Below are positions 13,363 to 27,490 of a stretch of 64,000 nucleotides of DNA, one piece after another. The notes beneath the pieces were generated by a model, which worked only from the letters and a program-made list of their open reading frames with translations, searched no databases and was not told the origin of the DNA. The translations under genes and the position numbers were made by a program. Positions within the stretch are counted from its first letter, which is position 1. Each line of letters begins with the position of its first letter. Source of the stretch: Pegea sp. RAD2-039 (taxonomy: Eukaryota; Chordata; Thaliacea; Salpida; Salpidae); assembly GCA_034620365.1 (NCBI GenBank), contig JAQGEQ010000123.1:248001-312000 (forward strand), in the 5' to 3' direction.

Positions 13363-15627
13363 TTATTACTTAATAACTAAATTTATTAAGTTTAGCAATC
13401 TTTAAACTCCTGCCGACAATTTTTTGCTATTTCATAAAGTTTGAGTTTTATACAAGTCTTAAAACCAATATTGTTATAAAAAACTTTAGCTACCAGATAA
13501 AAATCAAAAAATTCTCTTACAATTCTAAGCTTGTTGTTATGATGTTTTATAAGCCGTAAGAATAAATAAAGCCTAAGGGTAAGTACAAGAGCGTAAACAT
13601 TACTTTAAACAAATTTTTTGTATTTATATATGTCACCTTTCAAAGACAGTTGTAAAATTCTACAAAGTAAGTTATTGTTTATTATTTTTTTGGAGATTTC
13701 ACTTAAAACTAAGATAAATCTTATATTTTAAGAGTTGTGAAGAAAGGCACTTAAACCTATTCCATCTATTAAATTTAAGTTATTTATGCATAACAATTAA
13801 TAACAAAGTTTCTACATCATCAACATTTTCAATTGTTTGTTTTGTCGAAAAAGAATAAATATTTATCTTACTTCTATTGTCTGTATTTTGATTCAGGTTT
13901 ACTTGATTGGAATTTAGACTTAGCTTATTAACTCTACCAAACTTTCAAATTTGTTTTTATAATTTTTGATATTCATCATTTCCTAGTCATCTCAAAACTT
14001 TTTTATCTTTTTTATCATTTCCTGATCTTTAAAATTTTTTGATCCTTATTATCAATTAGCTTCTATCAGCTGTTTATTTTAACCACAGTTTAATGTTTTC
14101 TAACAAGTTTTGGACTTTCATCGTTTTGCGAAATTGTTTATTTTGTGACACTTTTTATTTGCCGCATATTGATGCATGCTGCTTATTTTTTATCGAAAAT
14201 CATTAAATTCAAATTATATAGTGAGATAAACTTGTTTTAAGATGAAGCCTAGAATGCGACAAAAGTGACATTTGCGACTACGAATAAACTGGCGACCCCT
14301 AGCGGATAATTTTAGTGATACAGATATTAAATTAAACTTTTTGTAGAAGTTACTTTTGCTGTGTTACAGATTATAAATCTGTTGATTACCAGGCAATAAA
14401 ATGGAAATTCAGTTTCAAAATTGTTTCCGATGCTTTTAATAACTTTTATTGACAAAATAAATTATATTAATTGCTTACACAATTTCAAGTGTTTAGAAAA
14501 TCTAAATCATTTTTAAGTTTTATCATAAAATGGTCATCACAGATTGTTTAATGGACTATATATTGAATACAACTATTGAAAACAAAAACAAAATAGAAGT
14601 AAATGATAATTATTATTCCACATGAAGTTTTTACCATTTAGTTTTTTCATTTAGTGAGTACTTTATTGTAAACTTAATATAAAATATTAAATCTAAAGAA
14701 CTTGAAAACTTTTTAAATTAATACAAAAGAAGAAATTAAAAATCATTTATTTCAATTTGTTTAGTTTTTATGAAAAATAATGTGAGTTTACACATAAATT
14801 AAATTTGAAAATAATATTTGTTTAAAGTTTGTTGAGCTAAATTCAAAACATTTAATGCTTTAAAATAAGTTTTTTGTTAAGTTTTTTATAACTTGATAAA
14901 ATTTAAGTTCTAATTTTTATCACAAATCTAATCTGAGTACAGTTAAGTTAAAGTTTTTATTGAACAATTTAATAGTTATTTTTTAATTTCAAATGAGAAA
15001 TTTGAAAGTCCTAAAGAGTAATTTTGAAAATAAAAGCCACTAGCAACCATCCACTTGCTACAAGAAGTTACCAAAAAATCACTGACAACCAGTTGTAACT
15101 CACGTGATAAAACGACAAATCAGTTGAGTAGACGTCAAGTTACACTAGAAAATAAAAAGTCAGGTGAACAAAAAACACCGCTCACTTATTTTTTTCGAGT
15201 AAAGTTTCAAGTCTCCAAATTCAAAAATTGTAGAAAAAGAAAAAAAGAAACAATTAAATAATCAAACCAAAGCTACCGTTTTGCAAATACGTCATCAAAA
15301 GCGCTAGAAGAAAGAAGAAAAAACCTGTTGTAAAACCATCATCATCACTATATCTAAGAACATGTCAAAATGCTTTCGGATGCTAATTACTTGATGATCT
15401 CACTGTGGCACTCTTTGATAATATTAAACACTTATTATATCTGCTGCATGTTTATGATGATCTGAGTCATTTAATGATTACGTCATCTGGACTAGAGAAT
15501 TGCTTTTTTTTGCTTTTTCTTTGCTAAAGTCATTTTAGAAAAAAACCCTAGAACAGTTTGATAGCTTTATCAGCAGGAAAAAACTAATGTTAACTGAAAA
15601 ATATAATATTAGGCGCTGACCAATCAA

Positions 15628-15702
15628 TGTGGCCAAGCTGGTTAGGCGGAAGAGTAAAAATCCATTAACACTACTTTTGTAGGTTGAAATCAGGTGGAAA
15701 AT
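15628..15702 (+). repeat. tRNA-like module in monomer 3 of L2
   Basis: The box A-like part is unchanged from L1. The base run after box B reads 'caggtggaaaatg' instead of 'caggtcgaaaatg'. Confidence 0.48.
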
Positions 15703-18700
15703 GTATTTTTCATTTATTGTCATTTGTCATCAAGCCTACAAAATTATTTCAAATTTTAAAGTCTTTGTTTTGTCGTAATAGAAGCTGGTAGAATAGGTAA
15801 GGCTTAAAAAAAGGTAAATGTTCTACACTTTACCTAAAAAAGATTGTTGTTTCTGAAATAGTCAAAAAGAGTTTAATAAATTTATAAAGTAAATTTTCGT
15901 GAAAAAATACATGAAACATTTTTTTTAGAAATTTCACTTAAAACTATGAAAACTCTTTAAGGCACCTATTATTGCTCCATTTTCTGATAACTTGTTTTTA
16001 TTTTCAAAAAATTTAAAACAAACATTAAACTTCATAAACATTTAAATTAATTAAATGTTTTGCATTACAAGAAGAAATATTTACCCTCTGCTTTGTAAAT
16101 GAAGTTTACTGGAATTAAATTAAGATATAACAAAGTAACTCAGCATAATTTTCAAAAATGTTTCAATCATTTCTGATATGTATAACTTCCCGGTTATTTT
16201 CATAAGTTTTTGTTTTGTCTTCTTTATCATTATCGATCTTCAAAACTTAAATATTTAATTCAAAAGTTTTGTTGATATTTTTAAAAATTTTAAAACAACC
16301 TTTTTGAACAAAAACATTTTGACTAAGCTGGTTTTAATGACGGTTTTAATCCATAAAATTAAAAAGTTAACAATAACATCTACAAAATTTGTATAAATAA
16401 ACAGCCTTATAAAAATAATATATTTTAACAGTATTTTACTAAGCAAGTTAAATAATTTTTAACTGTTATTTTAAATGAATAATTTATTTTAAAACTGCAT
16501 TGTGTGTTACATAAAAATTACTGTAAAAGTCATAAAATTTTTTACTTAATTTATTTCTGAAATCTTTATTTTTTTGATATAACTAAACAAGTATACTTTT
16601 GAATATAAATAAATTAATGCTTTTGTAGCAATTCAAAACAATTATTAACTTCTTTAAAAAAAGCCATAATCTCCATACTAATCGATTTTTGTTATTGCCT
16701 TAGTTTAATTCTTATTTTAAAATACAATTGTTATTATTTTTGAAGGTGTCAAACTTTTCTATATAAGCTTAATGATTTTTCTTATAAGTTTGCATGTATT
16801 TTGATTTATATTAATCTCTTGATAATTATTCTATATTATTATTCAATTTTTTTGTATCCAAACTTTTTAATATTTACATCTGTATAAAATTATTTCATAA
16901 TGAAAATACGTTTTTCTTTTTAAAAACTTAACTGTTTAGCTCCTGGATGTGACTCGGATTGAAATCTCCTTTAAAAAGAGTTGATTACTTTTTTCTTGTC
17001 AAGATGCTACATATAAATGTTTATACTTTTCCATTATAGATTCTTTCAAGAATTGTTAATTGAAATAATTTTTTAAATTGTATATTTATTTATTTGATTT
17101 GATTTTTATTTAAAGGAAAAGCTATCCTTGGCTGTACATTTTTTTCAACTTCTCTATTAATATATTTTGTTGTTTTAAATATTGTATACTTTTATGTTTT
17201 ATTTATTATAATCAGGTTTTATCATTTTATACTTTTACTCTATAAATATATTTTATATCTAATTCTTGCAAAATTGAACATCAATAAAAATAGTTTTAAT
17301 TAACATTTTTGATTTTATCAATGCTAGGTAAGTAATTAAAATAAATGTTGATTACTAAAATAATAAGTGTATAAGTTAACTTGATTCACTTACATATAAG
17401 TTATTAAAATTTAGATTTGTGTATAAGTGTTTCATTTTTTTACATTTATAATAAGTGGCTGTGTTAATATTTGTTTTAAAGATGATAATATTCTATTTAA
17501 AAAAGATTTCTCAACAAAGTCTTGATAAATGATATCTTTTTCAAATAAAAATTAAGTTGTATTTCTTCCAATCACTATTGCAAATATTTTGTGCTTTAAT
17601 ACTTTGATTCAAATAATTATTTATTGTTGGCTTTCAAAATATTGTTTTTCTTAGTTTTTGAACTTTTGCTTTTAGATAATTTAAATTAAAGTCGAAATCA
17701 CTAATAATTCCTTTTTTATTCAAACTAATGAGTCAAAATATTATACCAATTTATCTTTAAAACTTTTACAGTTATCAAAAATCATTGATTAAAGTTATTT
17801 ATACAACTTAAAGATCCTACAAAGTCATTTCAACTCATTTTGTGGTGGTATTGTAAGTACATTTTTTTAACTTGAAAGTAATTCTTACTGATCTATAAAA
17901 TAGAATTTAAGATATTTAATTATCAGTTTGATGATGCGTTTTCAAGCAAAACTTTAATGACCACTATTAAAGTGAAAATATATGATTTGTATTTTTTATA
18001 AACAGCACTTTTGACCATCCAACACAAAATTTAAAAGTGAAACAAATTGTGATTTGCTCTTACTGCTCTTAACTCTCCATGTGGTGGAAGCGAACAACTA
18101 TTTTCATGAAACATGGTATCTTTGTTTATAAAGTTAATCAAAGATTTTTCAACTAGTGATGATGGGACTGATCTGAGTCATCACACCTAACAAACAACTA
18201 GACATCAGTGTTACAAATTTCCTGGGCATCTTTGATGACAAACTCTTGAGACATGAACAGGTGTTTGTAGATCACTTTTGACTATTACTCAGTTCATTCA
18301 TTAACTAAATTTTATCCATTGACAGCTACCAACTGGTATCTTGGATGAGATTTGGTTTTCTTCTTCACATTTCAAGGATCTCATTGAAGTCTGATGTCAA
18401 GTCAATGTTATATTTAGGATATCAACTCACTAAACATGCTGCCAGCTTCATTTGTCGTTTCATAGTCAGCAGCAAATTCATATTATTTGAACAATTTAGT
18501 GATATAAACATAATTAATTCCTTTAGTGAAATCACAAACATTTTATAAGTCAGTAGAAGAAAATTTTTAATTTAACAAACAAAACTCAAATTAATCAATT
18601 TGTAAGAACTTTAATTGTTTTGTTAATTTCAAACTCATTAGATAAACAACATTTAAAATTATTTTTAATTATAGTAGTTGATCATCTAAACCATCTCAAA

Positions 18701-19021
18701 TATTTTCAGGATTCAAAATAATGCGGAATGGATTCCAGCATCTTCGGCTCTAATATAAATTAGAAGTTAATTTAAATACCCAAGTTTCAGTGTGAAAACG
18801 TTGGAAGGTATTTAAAAAATGTGAGGACTACTTGTAACAGATGATTATATTCAGAAAAGTAAATAAATTAACCTTTCTAAGAAGATGGTGGTTCGAATGA
18901 AAGAAGCTGTAGATCTTATGGATTTTGGTAAATCTAGATGTTGATCTTACTACAAGCCTTGCCGAGTTGGAGTTGCTTTTAGAATCAGCAAATATTCTGC
19001 ATTAATCTCATATTCTAAAAC

Positions 19022-20430
19022 TACATTACAAATTAGTAGATTAGATGTTAGTTGTGAGAAATAGTTTTCTATCTGGGGTTAATTTATCTTATCTGGATGA
19101 TTACTTTTTACAGTTTGCTATTTAAGTCGTGATAAGACCTTATTTTTTCTTTTTTTATTTGATTATCTTACGTTTTGATCCAGTAAAACGTCTATTTTAT
19201 GATACTTTAAACTTTTCTTATAATTCTTCAAGCAACTCTTCTTAAACCAAATTGATGTTTTAGTTTGGCTTTTGATAATTATTTGAGATTAAGATTCTAA
19301 AACGACACTATAAATGTTTTCCAAAAATGCTTGTTTCGTATTTAAGATTACGATTCTAAGCAGCTTTAGCAAGTTAGGTCATAAGTTAGTTAATTTTATT
19401 TGCTAAATGAGTCCAATCAATCTCATCAATTCACCTTCGTCTATTCTTTGTTTTTAGTTTATGCGCTCTTAGTTAAGTTTCAATGTATTTCTGCTCACTT
19501 CATTGAATTCCTCTTCCAACTTAGTTTTCAATTCTTTTTGATACAACAAATTCTTTTTAGATTTTCAGCTCTCTAAATGAAAGCTACCTTTGATTTATTG
19601 TAGTCTTCCTGATTAGAACTTTTATATTGTTCAATTACAATCGAGGTTTTCTAAACAATGAAGTTCTTTTTTTATCTCTGCTACATCTTCTTATCAAACA
19701 AGTGAAGCTTTAAATCCTTAATGATTTTTTATTCGCCACCAGAATTGTTATGTCAACTTCATTTTCATTTTTTATCATCTTTAGTTCCAGAGAAATAGTC
19801 TCTGCAGATTTGACTGAAAATAAATCTACAAATAGATAAAAAACTGTTAGTTTTCTGACATTCCGTGGTGATGTAATTGGTTGAATCTTTCATGCCTTAA
19901 AATGATCATTTTTAGGTTTAATTTGTAATAAACAATTATAATCAATCTGTTAATTAGTTTCATTATCTTACATCTGAAGAACCTATAGAAGATCAAATTG
20001 TATCGCTAGGAAAGTGAGAGATATGGAATATAATTTTGACTTATGAAGTATAGAGTCTGAAATCAGTTAAATTTTACTATCCAAGGGCGATATATAATTT
20101 AAACTACAAGTTTCAGTATAAGTCGAAGCAACTACTTAGTACTTTGTCTCAACTCGTCATTTCTTAAAGTTAAATTTATTGATTTGTAGCACTACAGATC
20201 TGTGTGTATCTGAATCTTAAATACTAAACTATCAAAAAGGTTAAAACTAGTTTAATACATATGATAACAGCGCTGAAAACCTGGTAACAATTAGAAGTCT
20301 GCAAAAAGAAGAATTAAATTATTTAATTTCGAGTTTCACATAATCAACCAGTTTGCAGCCCTTACTACAAATCTTGTTGATATAAAAAAATAAGATTTTT
20401 TTCACCGCTATGAAAAATAAGAATTTAAAT
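19022..20430. repeat. S-unit-specific block, first copy
   Basis: This block of about 1.4 kb is present only here and at 35330-36689. It is inserted, relative to L, between 'attctaaaactaca' and 'tttagacattaaatttgatttgg' (L1 about 1133-1147). Compared with the second copy it keeps about 70 extra bases near 19287-19357, flanked by a short 'agattacgattcta'-like direct repeat, so the second copy probably lost them by slippage or deletion. No coding exon is evident. Confidence 0.8.
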
Positions 20431-20582
20431 TTAGACATTTAATTTGATTTGGTTTACCAAGTAACCCGAAAATTTCGTATAAATAAAATTAAATTTAATG
20501 TGGCTTCTAAAATAATTTAAAAAAAATTGACATTAAAGCAAATGTTAAAACAATGAGCAACAATTAATATGATAATAAAGGC

Positions 20583-20795
20583 TGGTGATGTGGATGCAAG
20601 CCAAGTAAGAAAATGACAACCTTCGTGGAAAGACGATAATTTGGTTTAAAAGAAGTCAGATTCTGTGACAAAAAGTAATGTGAACGACAAGTCAATAGAG
20701 AAGATGACAGATCGAGTGAAAAGGCGAAATAATATGTGAATCACAAATGACGCACAGTACGAGTCACGTGAATCAAAAGTCATCGTGAAAACATG
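20583..20795 (+). repeat. GACAAGTCAnGTGAA minisatellite, chimeric unit (S part)
   Basis: This S-type version has two clear repeats with the E-box core ('gagtcacgtgaatc' near 20760) and 'gaacgacaagtcaatag'. The L-type monomer 3 stretch is at 22065-22160. Confidence 0.6.
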
Positions 20796-22610
20796 CTTAA
20801 TTATTGCTTTTGGATTGAAGTTGCAAATGTTGACATTCAAATTTGTAAAAAATAATTAATCAAACAATAGAATCAACTAAGTAGTTAATAAATTGCAGTT
20901 ATGTCTTCAAACACAAGGAAAGAAATTCAAATAAACAGCTTTATTATAACAATGTAATTTAAGAGTATTTTACCAAACCAGGTTAAATAATATATAACTG
21001 TGGTGTTAAATGAATAATTTATTTTATAACTGCATTGTGTCTTATATAAATATTTCCATAAAAGTCATAAGGTTTTAAATTTTTTTTATTTATGTAATCT
21101 CTTTTTGTTGATAAACCTAAACAAGTATACTTTTGAATATAAATAAATTAATGCTTTTGCAGCAATTCAAAACAATTATTAACTTCTTTTTAAAAAAGCC
21201 ATAATCTCCATACTTTTCGATTTGTGTTATTGCCTATTAAGTTTTATTCTTAATTAAGATACAAATGTTTTATTTTTTAAAGTGTCAAACCTTTTCTATA
21301 TGCACTTAATAATTTTTTGTTTAAGTTTGCATGTATACTAATTTATATCAATCCATTCATAATAACTGTTGATTAATAATCCAGTTTCTTGTATAAAAAC
21401 TTTTTATTTCTTACATCTATATAAAATTAGTTCATGATGAAAAAACTTTTTTGTTTTCACAAGCTTAATTGTTTACTTCCTGGATATGACTATGATTAAA
21501 ATGGTTTTTAAAAAGAGTTGATTACTTTTTTCTTGTTAAGGTGCTACATATAAATGTTTATATATTTTCCATTATAGATTCTTTCAAAAATTGTTAATTG
21601 AAATGATTTTTTAAATTTTATATTTAGTTAATTGATTTTATTTTTATTTAAAGGAAAAGCTTTCCTTGGCTGTACATTTCTTTCAACTTCTCTATTAATC
21701 TATTTTGTTGTTTTAAATAATGTATACTTTTATCTTTTATTTATTATAATCAGGTTTTATCATTTTGTAGATTACAATTTTATACTTTTACTCTATAAAT
21801 ATATTCTATATCTAATTCTTCCAAGATTGAACATCAATTAAAATAGTTTTAATTAATATTTTTGATTGTATCACTGCTAGGTAAGTAATTAAAATAAATG
21901 TTGATTACTAAAATAATAAGTTTATAAGTTAACTTGATTCACTTACATATAAGTTATTAAAATTTAGATTTGTGTATAAGTGTGAAATTTGAAAGTCCTA
22001 AAGAGTAATTTTGAAAATAAAAGCCACTAGCAACCATCCACTTGCTACAAGAAGTTACCATAAAAACACTGGCAACCAGTTGTAACTAACGTGATAAAAC
22101 GACAAATCAGTTGAGTAGACGTCAAATTACACTAGAACATACAAAATCACGTGAACAAAAAACACCGCTCACTTACTTCTTTCGAGTAAAGTTTCAAGTC
22201 GCCAAATTCAAAAATTGTAGAAAAAGGGAAAAAGAAACAATTAAATCATCAAAACAAAGCTATCGTTTTGCAAATACGTCATCAAAAGCGCTAGAAGAAA
22301 GAAGAAAAAACTTGTTGTATAACCATCATCATCACTATATCTAAGAACATGTCAAAATGCTTTCGGATGCTAATTACTTGATGATCTCACTGTGGCACTC
22401 TTTGATAACATTAAACACTTATTATATCTGCTGCATGTTTATGATGATCTGAGTCATTTAATGATTACGTCATCTGGACTAGAGAATTGCTTTTTTTGCT
22501 TCATCTATGCTAAAGTCATTTCAGAAAAGACCCTAGAACAGTTTGATAGCTTTATCAGCAGGAAAAAACTAATGTTAACTGAAAAATATAATATTAGGCG
22601 CTGACCAATC

Positions 22611-22687
22611 AATGTGGCCAAGCTGGTTAGGCGGAAGAGTAAAAATCCATTAACACTACTTTTGTAGGTTGAAATCAGGTCGAAAAT
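22611..22687 (+). repeat. tRNA-like module in the L part of the chimeric unit
   Basis: It has the same box A-like and box B-like sequence as L1. It is preceded by 'gaccaatc', as in L2, where L1 and L3 have 'gactaatc'. Confidence 0.48.
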
Positions 22688-23444
22688 GTATTTTTCATTT
22701 ATTGTCATTTGTCATCAAGCCTACAAAATTCTTTCAAATTTTAAAGTCTTTGTTTTGTCGTAATAGAAGCTGGTAGAATAGGTAAGGCTTAAAAAAAGGT
22801 AAATGTTCTACACTTTACCTAAAAAAGATTGTTGTTTCTGAAATAGTCAAAAAGAGTTTAATAAATTTATAAAGTAAATTTTCGTGAAAAAATACATGAA
22901 ACATTTTTTTTAGAAATTTCACTTAAAACTATGAAAACTCTTTAAGGCACCTATTATTGCTCCATTTTCTGATAACTTGTTTTTATTTTCAAAAAATTTA
23001 AAACAAACATTAAACTTCATAAACATTTAAATTAATTAAATGTTTTGCATTACAAGAAGAAATATTTACCCTCTGCTTTGTAAATGAAGTTTACTGGAAT
23101 TAAATTAAGATATAACAAAGTAACTCAGCATAATTTTCAAAAATGTTTCAATCATTTCAGATATGTATAACTTCCCGGTTATTTTCATAAGTTTTTGTTT
23201 TGTCTTCTTTATCATTATCGATCTTCAAAACTTAAATATTTAATTCAAAAGTTTTGTTGTTAATTTTTAAAATTTTAAAACAACCTTTTTGAACAAAAAC
23301 ATTTTGACTAAGCTGGTTTTAATGACGGTTTTAAACCATAAAATTAAAAAATTAACAATAACATCTACAAAATTTGTATAAATAAACAGCTTTATAAAAA
23401 TAATCTATTTTAAGAGTATTTTACTAAGCAAGTTAAATAATTTT

Positions 23445-23753
23445 AGTTTTTCTAAACATATGTTCACTATTTGTGTTTAAGATTTTTGTACTATTATGCT
23501 GAATTAAGAACAACTTGAATAGAAAATATTTCGTATTTAACTAGATCATTATTTCTTTGTCCTGCTTGGTGGCGAAGCGGTTACTACAACTAGCCACAAG
23601 GTACATCTAGCTAGGAAGTACCGGGTTCGACCCCAGGTGGAGACATATAAAACTCCTGAGAAAAACCATAAAAAACTCCTGAGAATGTGTATTAGTGAGA
23701 TGTGCTCTCTTTAGGCACCCTCCTTCGCATTTATATCTATAAAAAAAAAAAAA
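23445..23753 (+). mobile_element. tRNA-derived SINE insertion with poly(A) tail
   Basis: The sequence between 23444 and about 23753 is missing from the same place in all other units, which read 'gttaaataatttttaactg'. The inserted segment contains a good box A (tggcgaagcggtta, 23571-23584) and box B (gggttcgacccc, 23623-23634) at tRNA-like spacing. Its body has two 'aaaactcctgagaa' repeats and it ends in 13 A residues (23741-23753). The flanks share about 4-6 bases (aatttt), a short target-site duplication blurred by the A-tail. About 110 bp precede the tRNA part and may be an extra 5' module. It needs a LINE reverse transcriptase in trans; none is encoded here. Confidence 0.82.
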
Positions 23754-26624
23754 TTTTTAACTGTTATTTTAAAGGAATAATTTATTTTAAAACTGCATTG
23801 TGTCTTATATAAAAATTACCGTAAAAGTCATAAAATTTTATACTTAATTTATTTATGAAATCTTTATTTTTTGATATAACTAAACGAGTATACTTTTGAA
23901 TATAAATAAATTAATACTTTTGTAGCAATTCAAAACAATTATTAACTTCTTTTAAAAAAAGCCATAATCTCCATACTAATCGATTTTTGTTATTGCCTTA
24001 GTTTAATTCTTATTTTAAAATACAATTGTTATTATTTTTGAAGGTGTCAGACTTTTTCTATATAAACTTAATAATTTTTCTTATAAGTTTGCATGTATTT
24101 TAATTTATATTAATCTCATGATAATCATTCTATATTATTATTCAATTTTTTTGTATCCAAACTTTTTAATATTTACATCTATATAGAATAATTTCATGAT
24201 GAAAATACGTTTTTCTTTTTAAAAACTTAACTGTTTAGCTCCTGGATGTGACTCGGATTAAAATCTTCTTTAAAAAGAGTTGATTACTTTTTCTTATCAA
24301 GATGCTACATAGAAATGTTTATATATTTTCCATTATAGATTCTTTCAAGAACTGTTTATTGAAATAATTTTTTAAATTGTATATTTATTTAGTTGATTTT
24401 ATTTTTATTTAAAGGAAAAACTATCCTTGGCCGTACATTTTATTTAAACTTCTCTATTAATCTATTTTGTTGTTTTAAATAATGTATACTTTTATGTTTT
24501 ATTTATTATAATCAGGTTTTATCATTTTGTAGATTATAATTTTATACTTTTACTCTATAAATATATTTTATATCTAATTCTTGCAAAATTGAACTTCAAT
24601 AAAAATAGTTTTAATTAGTATTTTTGATTTTATCAATGCTAGGTAAGTAATTAAAATAAATGTTGATTACTAAAATAATAAGTGTATAAGTTAACTTGAT
24701 TCACTTACATATAAGTTATTAAAATTTAGATTTGTGTATAAGTGTTTCATTTTGTTACATTTATAATAAGTGTCTGTGTTAATATTTGTTTTAAAGATGA
24801 TAATATTCTATTTAAAAAAGATTTCTCAACAAAGTCTTGATAAATGATATCTTTTTCAAATAAAAATTAAGTTCTATTTCTTCCAATCACTATTGCAAAT
24901 ATTTTGTGCTTTAATACTTTGATTCAAATAATTATTTATTGTTGGATTTCAAAATATTGTTTTTCTTAGTTTTTGAACTTTTGCTTTTAGATAATTTAAA
25001 TTAAAGTCGAAATCACTATTAATTCCTTTTTATTCAAATTAATGAGTCAAAATATTATACCAATTTATCTTTGAAACTTTTACAGTTATCAAAAATCATT
25101 GATTAAAGTTATTTATACAACTTAAAGATCCTACAAATTCATTTCAACTCTTTTTGTGGTGGTGTTGTAAGTACATTTTTTTAACTAGAAAGTAATTCTT
25201 ACTGATCTATAAAATAGAATTTAAGATATTTAATTATCAGTTTGATGATGCGTTTTCAAGCAAAACTATAATGACCACTATTAAAGTGAAAATATATGAT
25301 TTGTATTTTTTATAAACAGCACTTTTGACCATTCAACACAAAATTTAAAAGTGAAACAAATTGTGATTTGCTCTTACTGCTCTTAACTGTCCATGTGGTG
25401 GAAGCGAACAACTATTTTCATAAAACATGGTATCTTTGTTTATAAAGTTAATCTAAAAGATTTTTTCAACTAGTGATGATGGGACTGATCTAAGTCATCC
25501 TACCTAACAAACAACTAGACATCAGTGTTACAAATTTCCTGGGCATCTTTGATGACAAACTCTTGAGACATGAACAGGTGTTTGCAGATCACTTTTGACT
25601 ATTAATCAGTTCATTCATTAACTAAATCTTATCCATTGACAGCTACCAACTGGTATCTTTGATGAGATTTGGTTTTCTTCTTTACATTTCAAAGATCTTA
25701 TTGAAGTCTGATGTCAAGTCCATGTTAGAAAAAGGTAATTACTTTAAATATTTATCTTTTGTTTATATATATTTTGAGTTACAATAATAGAGATAAGAAG
25801 AAGACTAAAACCTTTATTCATTATACAATCTGTAATTTTTATTTAAAAAATATATCAACTCACTAAACATGCTGCCAGCTTCATTTGTCGTTTCATAGTC
25901 AGCAGTAAATTCATATTATTTGAACAATTTAGTGATATAAACATAATTAATTCCTTTAGTGAAATCACAAACATTTTATAAGTCAGTAGAAGAAAATTTT
26001 TAATTTAACAAACAAAACTCGAATTAATCTATTTGTAAGAACTTTAATTGTTTTGTTAATTTCAAACTCATTAGATAAACAATATTTAAAATTAGTTTTA
26101 ATTATAGTAGTTGATCATCTAAACCATCTCAAATATTTTCAGGATTCAAAATAATGCGGAACGGATTCCAGCATCTTCGGCTCTAATATAAATTAGAAAC
26201 TTATTTAGATTCCCAATTTTCAGTTTGAAAACTTTGGAAGGTATTTTTAAAATGTGATAACTACTGATAACAGATGATCATATTCTGAAAATTAAACAAA
26301 TGAATGTTTCTAAGAAGATGGTGATTCGAATGCAAGTAGCTGTAGATCTCAGGAATGTAGTAAATTTGCATAATGGTCTTACTACAAACTATGCCGAGTT
26401 GGAGTTGCTCTTAGAATCAGTAAATATCCTTTAATAATCGCCTATTCTAAAACTACAACATGAAAATTTTAGACATTAAATTTGATTTGGTTTACCATGT
26501 AACCCGGAAACATTTGTAAAAATAAAAAGAAAATTTAATGTTGCTTCTAAAATAAGTTTTTATAAAAAATTGACAAAACAGCACAAGATAAAACAATGAG
26601 CAACAATTTATATTGTAATGAAGG

Positions 26625-26828
26625 ATAGATGACAAGACAAGTGAGGAAACGACAACCCCTCTGGAAAGACGACAACTTGGATGAGAAGAAAAATTTTGTG
26701 ACAACAGGACATGTGAAAGATAACTCAAGTGAACAGACGACAAGTCATTTAAAAGAGAAGAAGTGAAGACGAAAAATGATGTGAATCACAAATCACAGAG
26801 AAGTGAATCAGAAGTCATTTCGACGGCT
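26625..26828 (+). repeat. GACAAGTCAnGTGAA minisatellite, L3 monomer 1
   Basis: It differs from L1 at 'gatgacaagacaag' and 'acaacaggacatg'. Monomer 2 and 3 stretches lie at 28798-28855 and 31375-31470. Confidence 0.6.
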
Positions 26829-27404
26829 TATTTATTGTTTTTGGAGTAAAGTTGCAAATGTCCAAATTAAAATTTGTAAAAATTAATTAAACAAACAATA
26901 GAATCCTTTAAGTAGTTAATAAATTACATTTATGTCTTCAAGTATACAAAAACAACAAGAAAAGTACCTGTTGTTCAACCACCATCTCCTCTCATGAAGT
27001 TCCCGGATGGTATTCACTTGCTAACATCATTGACAAGCAAAAAATTAACATTTTTTGCCATTTAATACATGCTTTATATGATGCACATCTATAATTTTGA
27101 TCATTAAATTGGTGATGGCGTCATCAGGACTACAGTATTTGGCAACTAGCACCAGCAGTGAAGATAGTTGGTTATCTATTTTTGCTATTCTCCTGAATGT
27201 CTTCCTTCTCAACCCAAACTTGGTTATCTAATAAGAAACTAGTTTCAAATTATCGTCAAATTTTATTTTTATCTATTACCATTTGTTTTGTTGATAAAGT
27301 TTAAATATTAAAAGTTATTAAAAATAAGGTGGAAAAAATTTAAAATAAAATTGATTAGTTTATCTAAAATTTTTAAGAATTCTTATTTAAAGTCAAATAG
27401 TCTA

Positions 27405-27490
27405 TCAGCGATCCATTGTGGCCTAAAGGGCAGGACAATAGAGTTGATATGCGCTGCGTGTTACATGCGCAAGTTTGAATCCTACCAACT
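27405..27490 (+). repeat. tRNA-like module in monomer 1 of L3
   Basis: Box B 'agtttgaatccta' is kept at 27472-27484. The spacer differs from L1 at 'gacaatagag'. Confidence 0.48.

Larger units (their letters stand above)
9006..18009. repeat. Higher-order tandem repeat, full unit L2
   Basis: This unit is collinear with L1 over its whole length (period 9005). Private differences include a perfect 20-bp palindrome at 13001-13020, loss of an array TGACGTCA site (tgacatca near 12206), and omission of a short TATTATT-rich stretch found near 4885-4930 in L1. Its last 70 bases carry the 'ctttaatgaccactattaaag' variant rather than the 'cttgattcaagcaaaac' variant that ends L1, so even unit ends are mosaic. 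Confidence 0.93.
18010..25323. repeat. Chimeric tandem unit: S-type 5' part fused to L-type 3' part
   Basis: Bases 18010 to about 21983 follow the S unit at 34316: 'taatcaaagattt' near 18137, no 130-bp segment after 18400, the S-only block, and the jump at about 20899-20931 that omits about 5.8 kb of L sequence. At 21981-21983 the sequence switches to the part of L that begins near L1 position 5988, and it stays L-like to the end. The join shares three bases (tgt) between parents. A SINE interrupts the L part at 23445-23753. The result is a 7.3-kb unit in which the L-like tail of the S part (SINE-free, 20931-21983) and the same region of the L part (23390-24750) are both present. Confidence 0.88.
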
